Part shown: one piece after another, positions 22,130 through 32,840 of the stretch | Position numbering within the stretch: position 1 is the first letter of the stretch | Layout of the letters: every line of letters begins with the position of its first letter | Assembly: GCA_026182355.1 (NCBI GenBank) | Contig: JAPFBL010001617.1 | Location: 5,715,001 to 5,779,000, forward strand | Source: Hermatobates lingyangjiaoensis | Lineage: Eukaryota; Arthropoda; Insecta; Hemiptera; Hermatobatidae | DNA: 64,000 nt | Direction of reading: 5' to 3' | The notes under the pieces: model-generated | Told to the model about the DNA's origin: nothing | Databases searched by the model: none | What the model saw: the letters and a program-made list of their open reading frames with translations, nothing else | Program-made: the position numbers and the translations under genes

Positions 22130-22790
22130 AGATTTATCTGTTATTAGTTCTTCATTTTGTTTTTTGAAAGTCTCTAAGGCATTTTCTTCTGTTATTTCTT
22201 CTGGAATATTGTGAATTATTATCCTGGGTAACATTTTATTTTGTGTCTTTCAGTCATTAATGACCCACAAGTTTTATTTATCTCATCACACAGTAGTTTG
22301 CCATTATTTTCTGAGCGTGATTCAATCAGCACTCCTCCTTTATTAATATTAATAAATTTGCAGATGCCCAACTGCAGACTAACAGGGTCGATGTTTCTCT
22401 TTATATGGGATCTGGTATCATCAGATGAGTTGGCTTCATTTAATGGGCGAACTAATATTTTAAAAGAAGGCTTGTTCTTTTGTATTGTGGATTGATGCCT
22501 GGGGGGAGGCTTAGTAACAGCGTCTGCATATGACTGCAAACGTGCTGTTATATTGCAAGGGTTACGATCGTAGTATGATCTTGCTCGCATTTATCAATTT
22601 TTCTTCTTTTTTCTGCAATTTGAGTCTTTAAACTTGTCACATAAACATTCAATTTACTGATGGCCAACAAAATATCTCTTTTTAAATTATTTCTAAGGTT
22701 GCCACTGACATCAGTAACATGTTTAAGTGAATGAATGGCCGCCTCATAGTCACAGTCATCTATAGCCTTTTAGCTAATTGCAGAGAAAAA
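22130..22790 (-). pseudogene. ORF1 (Gag-like) remnant of a non-LTR retrotransposon
   Basis: The minus-strand frame 22590-22219 contains SYADAVTKPPPRHQS, then FKILVRPLNEANSSDDTRSH, IKRNIDPVSLQLGI and GGVLIESRS. It continues past a stop as PRIIIHNIPEEITEENAL, an RNP-like second half. This is the layout of R1/jockey ORF1 proteins. Sequence at 22600-22790 (minus, upstream) would supply a helical N-terminal part. The frame is broken and no zinc knuckles are visible. Confidence 0.7.
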
Positions 22791-23097
22791 TATAATATTA
22801 AAATACGTAAAATAAATTGATATTTTTCTTCCAGAAGAGCGATGGCCTCTTAAAAGGGACGATATTATACACAGGTCAACGATTCCTAAGGGATATAACA
22901 ATAAAGGCACTTAACAGCTTAGCACAGGTAGCAGGGTCGCCGGGTCAAGGCTATATTGCACCCATAAACAGCCCAACACCCAATTTAGTCGGCTTTCTTC
23001 AATAAATCTGTATTCCACCAACCAAGCCGACAAACACAACCTTCCAGCAATTCTTGACCTCAAGAATATAGGATATCTCCCAGAACAATAATTCTCC

Positions 23098-24115
23098 ACC
23101 GAGAATTTGTGTGTGAGTGTGTGTGCGTGTGCGTGCGCGCGCGCGCGTGTGTGTGTGTATGGATGAAGGTGTATCCAAAAGTTTGTGTAGACGCTACAGT
23201 CCATAATCTTTGATTGATCAATTTAACATTTTATACAAAAATGAGCCTCATAGTGTAGATGTGCTGAATAATGTGAGAGCAATTATGCATGATGGGAAAG
23301 TCAACATTTTTATGATAGTTAAATCTGAAAGTTACTGAGGACGATAGACGCCAAACTGTTTGACGATGAAACGCAAACACATTACATGTCGGATGAGTTG
23401 AGGTAAAACGTTTCAAAACTTCAAGAACCAAAAGGGCGTTAAAGTCAATTTTATGTTTCCAGAAAATGTTTCTTTGACGCTAAAGGGCTTATTAAAAAAA
23501 AAAATGAAATTTTGTAAAAAAATTGAAAAAGTAATTAGCAATTTGTAATAAAAAATCCTTGAAATTTGAATTATCGCAAAGGACAATAAAACTGTTAAAA
23601 CTTATAGTAAAATTTAAACATACAGTAAACAATTTTAGCAAAAACTGTAAATATTCATCCTGGACTAATGGACATCTGCTACACTTATCGGATTTGTTTA
23701 CATTTATTTACATTAACTTAGAAATATTTTTAGGGAATATACGAAAACAACGCTGATGTTTAAAGGTGAAATGAAAAAAAATTGAAATGATTTAATGACT
23801 TAATATGAGATGTATGAATGTAAGAATCAAATTCTTACATAAAAAAAGTCAATTCCAATCAAACATATAATTTCTGATGCTTTCCATGGTATGATGGATT
23901 TGCCTAACAAAATGATTTGGTCTAAACTAACCTATCGGATATAACCACGTTAAAATAAATAGAGCTATTAAATTGATTGATTAGAAGTTAGACAATACTT
24001 TTACGACAAAGTTTGATAATATGTCTGAACAATAACTATATTAAAATGAACCGAACATTACACTGATGGTTAACGAGTGTTATTCATATTTGCTTATAAT
24101 AAACTTGAATGTAGC
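23098..24115 (-). repeat. Family X copy, minus orientation, with internal GT tract
   Basis: Begins with a GT/GC alternating tract (23103-23158), followed by CTTTGATTGATCAATTTAAC, GAGCAATTATGCATGATGGG, and at the right AACTTGAATGTAGCCCACTCC. These are the same ordered landmarks as in the reverse complement of 31393-32950. Confidence 0.55.
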
Positions 24116-24252
24116 CCACTCCAATCTTTTATATCTAAAATGGTAGATCAGTTATTGTCCTAATTTAGTGGTTGTATTTTTTTTTTCAGATAAAAGCCTG
24201 TTCCACACCTGTTTTGCATCTGCTGGATTCCTTTTCTTTTTACTGGAGCCTA

Positions 24253-24571
24253 AGGGGTCAGGCTAGCTCAGTGGTTACGTGCTCGCCTCTGAACTGATAG
24301 GACCGAGGTTCGATCCCCACCTGGCCCTCGATTTATTCACGCGGGAGGTGAATAAATCTGAGCGCGTCGTCCCTCGGAGAAGAACGTTAAACTGTCGGTC
24401 CCGAGCTTGTATGATGTCAGGTAATCGTTAAAGATCCCTACTCTAAATACACTTGAGTTAGGCAAAATTTAGGACTCCCACTGTAGAATCAATCTTCATT
24501 GTGTGGTATCACAAAGGGCCAATGCTCGGCCTAAGTGTGTTCCCTTGTGCGACTGCCACTGCAACCTAACC
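24253..24571 (+). mobile_element. tRNA-derived SINE with 12 bp target-site duplication
   Basis: The head GGTCAGGCTAGCTCAGTGGT carries a pol III A box, and GGTTCGATCCC carries a B box. The body contains TTATTCACGCGGGAGGTGAA and AGATCCCTACTCTAAATACA. The insertion is bracketed by TACTGGAGCCTA at 24241-24252 and 24572-24583. Copies occur at 39684 (minus), 48966 and 55770. Confidence 0.9.
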
Positions 24572-25129
24572 TACTGGAGCCTATCTCCCATCAACAGTTT
24601 GTTCACAAAATCTTTCCAATTCTTCAAATGCATACTAGTATCGACAACTTTATCCCTCTTTATTTGCAGTAATTCATTCTCCCTTCCATTGTCGGTAATT
24701 GCTTTTGCAATATCATCTTAAATAATCTAGAGAACCGGGAGAAATCCACGTGCTTGTTCACACCGTAGTTGAGTTATACGCTTAGATTCCTTTTATTTCC
24801 ACTCTTTGTTTTCTTCTTCTTCTTCTTATTTTGGGAGCGAGTAACGATTAATGCCTTTCTATGTATAAGTAATGTTGGTGATTAACTTTGAAACTTATAC
24901 AGGTTTTACAACCAGAGTGAGAATGAAATTTGTTTGACAATCTGTTAAATTACAGTAGAGGATAACACAACAGTTTATTTGGTTCCATAAAATTTGCCAG
25001 AACTTAATTGATCGGCAATATCATATTAACCACTTATAAGAAAAATTAATTATAACCATTAATTCATTTATGGTTATTCTCCTAATTTAATCAATGGTCC
25101 AGTCTTACCTGCTGAATTTCATTACTGTT

Positions 25130-26760
25130 CCGCCCCTAGTGGGGTCATGCAGCTATACCACAGGTTGTATTGGCTTAATTTTCCACGTGGTTCTTCGAAC
25201 CGGGAGCTACAAGGGCCACTGACCCAACATGCAGCTGAGCAGGTTCAGTAGGACCATTGGACCGGAGATTGATCCGAAATTCTTAAACTAACTTGGTACT
25301 ACGGGCGGCGGGGGCCGTCCATCTGAGGATGGATTCGTAGTGGCTGTTGGTTCTCACCCAGATTGGGTAGACCCTTGTGGTCGCTGTGTGAGAAGCAGTA
25401 ACTTCTCGGGCAGATGCCTGCTTAGCATACCGGGGAGCTAGAGCCCCAATCCTTGACCAGTAGGAACGGACTACGATCTCAGTTAATTGGGCTGGAATAC
25501 TGGTAGTTGTTTTAATAGACGCTTTAGCTTTTGATGGCTACTCAGAGTGGGGAAGAATGGATACCTAACTCGTGCTCTTATATATTCGAAAGAGAGACCT
25601 ATGAATCTACTCTGTCTGAACTTCCACCGTCTAGGTGGCTTCGTCGTGATTTCGCCTTCATTATTTAAGGAGTTTTCATTACTAAAGACCTCCTAACCTG
25701 AAGTGTAGATTTTCCCATATTTTTACATATATCTCCTTATGATGGTGGTATACATCAGTGCGGGCTTCGTAACTGTCATTCTTTCTTTATAATTAATCCC
25801 GATTCCTATTGCACTTCCTACTTTACCAATTATACATGTTTGCCCCCACCCCTCCAACGTGCCTTCATCTTGCCGTGGTGGGGGGAGGGGGGGGGGCTTA
25901 ACATGCCTGGATAATGACATGAACTAAGAAAGGCACAACCTGGGCGGGGTGCTTGCCTGGTCTGGTGTCCGGAGGTAGCAAGCCTCCCTGTCTGCGAGCT
26001 GGTCAGGAGGCCGTCTGCCCTTGTAGGTAAACAGGTACCATTCGCTGTGGGCACAACAATGGTTAGCTGCTACCTTGGGGTCTCTGTCTGGGCTGGTGTC
26101 CACTGGTGGCAGGCCCGCTAAGTCGCGCACTGGTCTCGGGGTGGGGTTCCAAGTCATCTTTTCTTTTTCCGGCTTTGTGCTTGTCTTTTTTAAGATTTTT
26201 TTTCTGCCCCGGCGAAATTATCAGTCTCTTAGAGACTCTTAGTCACATGCATTTGAGTGGGACCGTTGTGGCTGGTTTGCGGTGGGCATGGGTCTGCCCA
26301 GCCGGTCGCGGCGTATTACCGTCGGAAAGTTTCTCCTTCCTTCTCTGGGTATCTTCTCTTGTAATCTCTGACTCCTTCCTTTACTTACCTATTCATTGCT
26401 ATCTCTCACTCTTTATTAACTGTTACCTTTGTATTTTTCCCTTTTATTTTCCCCTGCAATGATCCCTTTCATCATGTAACCAGCAGTCTCTCTAAAGATT
26501 AATTGGCATATGATTTATTCGGACGTGGCTAGTTGTGGCTGATTTGTGGTGGGCAAGAGTCTACCCAGCCTGTCGCTGCGTGAGAGGACGGTTGGTTCTT
26601 GTGACGTGGTGAAAGGGCTCCACGTTAAAAAACATCAACCTATTCTGCATTATTTCCATGGTGGGGCCGAAAGACCGTGGCACGTGGTAATAAATCAAAC
26701 AAGGATGTTTGCCGGCCCGGTGAGAGAAAATATTTGTGAACTCTACACTGAACTGTAGAG
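25130..26760. mobile_element. GC-rich patch, probable 5' region of a non-LTR element (unclassified)
   Basis: A 1.6 kb island of markedly higher GC content than its surroundings, without a convincing reading frame. A block around 26268-26310 (GCTGGTTTGCGGTGGGCATG, then GTCTGCCCAGCC) recurs at 26537-26575 in diverged form. CGTGCCTTCATCTTGCCGTG lies at about 25858. Repeated GC-rich untranslated sequence of this kind is common at the 5' ends of insect non-LTR elements, but nothing here proves it. A short hairpin (ACACTGAACT, loop GTAG) is at 26745-26768. Confidence 0.35.
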
Positions 26761-26970
26761 TTCAGTGTCACGTGTTCATTCAGACTACAGTTGTTAAAAT
26801 CCACATACTATTTTTCTTTGTAAAATAATTTGTAATGTAATACTTAGTTTTTCTGTTTCAAAATTTATACTTCTGTCTATGAAAAAGGTTTTAAATAAAG
26901 ACCGAAATGTTGGCAATGAGAGTTTAATTTGAACCTGAAGAACTGACCGAGTCCCCATAAACTATAGTTT

Positions 26971-26971
26971 G

Positions 26972-27051
<80 letters not shown>
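26971..27051. repeat. (TA)n microsatellite
   Basis: About 80 bp of TA repeats with two or three G interruptions. CTATGAA...GACCGAAATG about 90 bp before it resembles a decayed Penelope-like end (compare 38186-38220). Confidence 0.9.
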
Positions 27052-27056
<5 letters not shown>

Positions 27057-27269
27057 TGCTTCCAAATACTTAATAACTGTCTACTCACATCGCAAAAGTA
27101 AATTAATGAAAGAAGCAAATAGCTCATTAATTTTGACATTTTTCAAAATTCCTAAAAGCTTATTTAGTGGATTAATAGTTAGTTAATAGTTAGTACAATA
27201 CTATATATTCTGTAACTTGTCAATACAATCTTCAAAAATGTAATCTATTTTTATGAAACTTAGTTAAAG

Positions 27270-27615
27270 TTCTGGAAATAACTTATGAGTGCATACTATA
27301 AAGTTATCAACGCTAGTTTATATTAGTTATACATGAGTTATAAAAGCAAAGTCACACGACTTTTTGATTGCGTATTTCTGACGATACAAACTTCTTCGTA
27401 GATGTTGAACACTTGATGTTTAGGTCCACTTTGAACTGATAGAATTCGATGCAATAAATGACTCATATATGGAGGCGGAATTCCCAAACGAGATTCTGAC
27501 ATAATATAATGTAAGGATGGAGAAAACCGTAAAGCAATTCAATCCAACGAGTGGAATGTTTCACTTTTTATGTATCATTTTTTTGAAAATACTAGTTTAC
27601 GTAAGCATTTCTGCA
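27270..27615 (+). repeat. Diverged direct repeat, copy 1 (upstream of Osiris exon 1)
   Basis: Shares ordered blocks with 29190-29480: GCATACTATAAAGTTAT, GAGTTATAAAAGC, a TGACTCATA block, GAGATTCTGACATAATATAA, and GTTTCACTTTTTATGTATC. Divergence suggests an old dispersed repeat or duplication. Confidence 0.55.
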
Positions 27616-27856
27616 AAATATGAAAAAAAATTATATTCTTAAACAATGCTATTTAATAAACAGTTCAAATGAGGTTACTTATCCGAAAAAGAATAAAAGT
27701 TGAATTGTGTTTGTGAAAGGGAGAGGAATGGGTGAAGGTTAGGGCCATTGATTGGTGAACTGTCGTCCAATATACAGTTAGTGAGTGGTTGCGGAGGAGG
27801 GGGTACTGGTTGGTATGTTATAGCGGTACCTGGTATCAGTCAGTGGCCAGTCAGTC

Positions 27857-28178
27857 ATGTTGACGTTGACTACGTTCATGCTCCTCCTGGTGACTCATTC
27901 TTACGGCTTTCAACATACCATTTTCCCTGCACTTGACCGCATCCAGTCTTCCTCACTTTTTACTATCGCTCCGGGTATCTTCTTTGTTCGAAGTGACGGC
28001 TCAAGCACTAAGCCCCCTTCGAACGCCAATGAAACTCTGTTTAAAAGAGCTGAACGTTTATTTGAAACGCACAGTCTTCATTGGAATGCTTTTCCTGGAA
28101 TAGACATCAAAGTTACTAATTCAGGAGGAAAGGACTTCGAGTTGCATGCAGTCAAAAGCTCCAACGAGGAAGAGCTAG
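27857..28178 (+). CDS. Osiris-like gene, exon 1 (signal peptide)
   Basis: ATG 27857 follows CAGTCAGTC. Two TCAGT initiator-like motifs lie at 27836 and 27851. The donor is CTAG|GTAAAG, leaving one base. The exon encodes the signal peptide, TIFPALDRIQ, FFVRSDGSS, a sequon-bearing NANETLF, RAERLFETHSLHW and ELHAVKSSNEEEL. Confidence 0.75.
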
Positions 28179-31100
28179 GTAAAGAGTCATTAATAATTGA
28201 TATTACTATGTAGTTTTAGCGCTTACATTGACAGATTTAAATGCCAAGCTGATATGAAAATATAATCAACACCTTTAATATCTTTATATATCTCTATATA
28301 TAAAGTTGGTGAGTTTGTTTGTTTGTTTACCCATTTTCCGTGGAGATAAAGACCTGAAATTAAATATATATTATTTATTACCTGAATAATGTAAAATAAG
28401 AGAAAATTATCACTATATTCCCAAAATTGGAGCCAGGGTACGTGCACCAAAATTGGAGTGTCTTGCGTGCTCGCCGATGACACTAGTGCAAATGTATTAT
28501 ATGTAAATGTGAAAAAAAATTTTTAATTTAATATTTGGGTAATGTAAACACTGGTAATAAAGTAAAGGCATGGAGTCAGAGTAGCCCAGAGGCTTGCGTG
28601 CTCGCCGATGACAGTAGTGCAAATGTATTATAAATAAATATAACAAATATATAATAAACTATTACATTAGAAGTTAAAAACGAATAATTTTAGAAACAAA
28701 CTTGAATACAACTGTCAGATAAAAATAAGGTAATATTATAAAGAAACATTCCTTTCATTAATGTTATTTTATGTTGGGTAAATAAATTGAATATCTCAAT
28801 TTACAAGTTGTGTTTGTTTTAAATATATTTGATGGTGTATATAACTCGAATTGATGTTTTATTTACTTTGTCATAAAGTAAATGACTTTTTTTTTACTTT
28901 TAAATGATTTTTATTTTGCTAAATATACTTACTGTGTATATATCTTGAATCATGTTAAGAATACTATATCAAAAGCTTATATAACCAAACAAATATAGTA
29001 ACAATATAATAACTATAACAAGAAACAACAATTAAAATTATCCCTGTCAATCATGTTCAGTGAATTTATTTCAATAACTATTGTTATAATGTCTGAGTGA
29101 CACAAAGGGTCACAGGTAGTCTAGTGTACAATAATAAGGAAAGACTAATACCTAGAACGTCAATTTTTGGTTTTATGAGTGCAGAGAATATGATTGCATA
29201 CCATAAAGTTATATATAATAGTTATATTTAAGTTATAAAAGAAAATTTACAGGCCTTTGTGAATCATCAGGAGTCATCAAGAGAATAAAAAAAAGAGAAA
29301 CGACTAAGTGCACCTACGCAGAGATGGCTGGAAACATATGCAATGAATTCTGTAATTGACTCATACACGAGAATGTAGGCGAAATCCTCAAAGAGATCCT
29401 AACATAATATAAACTTAAGAAACGTTAAAGCGAAGTTTCACTTTTTTATATCCTTGTTTTTAAAATAATAGTTCACGTATCCTCCAAGCCAGTACACTGG
29501 TTTCCAACCATCTCTGTAACGATGCACTTGGTCTCCTTCTATTTATTCTCTTAATAATGATGATCGAAACCAAAAATTTGAGACTGTTAAGTGTTAGTCT
29601 TTCATTCTTTTCTCACATTAAACTATTTTTGTCCATTTTGGATCCTTTTCTGTCCTAAGTATATTTACGTTTGTAACTTTTGCTTGGCAGGCATTATATT
29701 TACTTATATTGGCTTTCCAATCTTCCCAAAAAACACTCTAATTATTTAATCTACATATTTCGAAAGTCGACATGTTTCAACTTCTCACCAGTCATCAGCA
29801 GAACACAAATAATATCTTCTCTTAATTAATATAGGTAATCAAGAAGGTATTAAAGGGTTAAGTGGATTAAATTGTTAATAATGCTGGTAAGCGAGTGTTT
29901 AAGAATTTTCAGGAGCTAACTGGGAAAGCTCTCGTAAGCCTGATTAGATGAAAATGAGTTACAAATCCTGCACTTTATTTCAATTGAATATTTGTACTTA
30001 GTTTTTTTTGTTGTATTAGAAGAGTTGCTGTCACTTTTAGTCTATTGTACCTCTTTCTTTCCCTCCCACTCACCCTCTCTCTCTCATATTTGAAGTTTTT
30101 TTCTTGGTACTTGTGTATGTGTAGAGTGTAGATGGACAGGTGGGTGTAAACCAAAAGTTTGTGGACACACCACAGGTCACATCATTTGATAAATTAAAAT
30201 ATATTATACTCAAACCCAAAGTAAAGATGACAGTATACACTTAATTGCCAATTATGTCAATTTAGCTCCATATTTTCAAAAACATCTTACTCTAGAAAAC
30301 TGAAAATTTTGTAATTAGTTCACAACTTATATTAAACATTAACCAAGAAAAATGTGGTTTTCTGACGACTGAAAGGTCTGTTTTTCATAAAATTGTAAAA
30401 GTTATAACTTAAGATTGAATTTGAAAGATTATTAACCTAGTACTGAACACACCGTTTGACGTAACATAATGAACTTGGTTCCAAAAATAGCTTCTCATGG
30501 GGATGAACTGAACACTTTATGGCTAAATTCCATCTTACAAAAGCAAGATTGGTACATTAAGTGAATTTAAAAAATGCCTTTCTTCGCAAAACTACTAACT
30601 GTAGACTATTGAAATTTCATATAAGTATATACCTAAAGTTAGTATGTCATGATACATTTTACAAGGACTAAATGGTTAATAAGAACTAAACAGTTTACGA
30701 GAGTCAGTTCACAGCTTTGATCCAAACTTGAACCTTACCATCCTACATGCAAATAGAAAGTTTAAAGAAATTTGTAATTTAAAAGCTTTTCAAATAAACA
30801 AGGCCGTCATTAATAATCCTTCTGCCTCTCTATGTCTTAATGATCAAATTCCAGGGTGTCCAAAATTTCTTAAACTGTTCCTAGAATCACAAAGAATAAA
30901 TTAAAAAGTAAATAAATATAAATAAAAAAAAAAAAAAAGGTTTCTTTCCTCTAAATTAGTGGTTCTGGCCTTCTGTATTTCAGTTTTCAAGCATACCCGA
31001 AGCCTTTGTCCCTTATCTCCTTAATGCCTATCCCCACTCTTACGCAACGGATCTGTTTCCTCCTAGTTGTGTTCACTGGACCAACCCGTCAGTACCACAT

Positions 31101-32798
31101 CCTTGGGTATGTCTTGAATTCTCTTAATTGAATTTTATTATTTCACTCTAATTTTTGTAACTAATTAGATATAATTTGTATTATAGTGTCTTCCTGATGA
31201 TGAACACAAAGTGTTCGAAACGCGTTGAATAAAACTTCATTTGTGTGGAGACTTTTGTTGGTTTATCCATTTTACCTCAGAATGAGTAAATACCACACAA
31301 TTACGGATTGCACAACTAATGAATTACATTTTCGTTATAATTGACAAAATGGAGATAGTCATATTAAAAAAATCTGGAGTGGCCTACACTCTACTTTACT
31401 ATAAGTAACTTAATATCAAATTTCTTGAGTATATAAAGCATAACGTCTCATTTAAGCATAACGTAAACATCTAAATGGGATATAATTATTAGCCTTTCAT
31501 TCCTGAGGTAGTACAGATAGTGATTGAAGGACATATCAATATATAAGCTTATTTTTGTACATCACAAATAATTTATTATTTGCAAATAATTTCATTAGTA
31601 TAACTACAGCAGTAATAACATTTTTGAAAAACCAAAGTGAACATTTCTTGAAACGATTTATTCTCCTACAAGAGAATGGCTTTCGTTCAAACAGCCAGTG
31701 GATTTCTTACATCGTTTACTTGACATCCTTCTACATTGAATATTAAAGTAAAATTTTAAAATTTAAAACAGGAAAATACCCTTTTTTTCTCTGAAAAACA
31801 TCTTAAACAGCGAAGAAAATGTTATTTTAAGGTGCTTTGTTAATTAAAGATGTACGATAATTACATTTATTAATCTCTAAACGAAAGATTCCAATTATGA
31901 ATCATCATTTTTCATTTTTGGTGTTTTATAGAATTATTATACAGGGAATTTTAATGTTTAAAATAATAATAATAATAATCTTCTTAGTATTTAATAAGAT
32001 CATTTTCCTTCCTCTTTGTCAAATAACATATATACGAATTTTTTCTGAGTGAGTGTTATTATTTTCCTGCACAATATTATTCCTCTTACATCTCATATAA
32101 GTCAATAAACAATTTAAATTATTCCTTTATAAATATCAATTTTATCTCAGTGGATTTGCTCAAAAAATTTCTAAGTCAATGTAAACATGTAAAAAAATAC
32201 AAAAAATTCGACAAGTATAGCAGGTGATCTCTCAGTCTAGGATAAACAAACAATTTTTATAGCGTTATTGCTCTTTTCCGTAATTGAAACTTCATGATTA
32301 CTAAATCCAAACACAAATCGTACTGTAACGCCCCTTTAGCGAATGTAATTTTGAAAAAAAATATTTCAACTCATTCTCCACATAATGTTCTATTTATAGG
32401 CATAGTTTCATTGTGATCCGTCTAACAGTATGGCTTGTATCGCTCTCACAAGGTTTTAGATTGAATTATATGTCAAAATTTTTACATTTAATTGAAAAAA
32501 AAATATTTCCTGTTGTTTTAAAATTCTGAATATATTTTTCGTTTGTTCCATCTGTAACCTCGAAGATAATGTCAAAATTTCAAAACTCTAGGGTTATCAG
32601 TTTAGGAGAAATTAATGTTTTAAAAAAAAACGGTTTTTGGCAAAATAAGTGACTTTCCCATCATGCATAATTCTTCCCAAACAATAGGAATCTTCTTCCC
32701 TATGAGGCCCATTTTAGTGCAAAATATCAACTTGATCCATCAAAGATTCTGGACCGTAGCGTGGTAACAAGCAATGCTAACACACGCACTCACCCACC

Positions 32799-32840
<42 letters not shown>

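Noticed and set aside
24253..24330. tRNA gene
   Set aside because: A and B boxes are present but the segment is the head of a 319 bp SINE with target duplications and related copies elsewhere; it does not fold as a complete tRNA by eye.
30361..30395. CTGACGACTGAAAGG as another hammerhead core
   Set aside because: There is no room for stem II between the two boxes.
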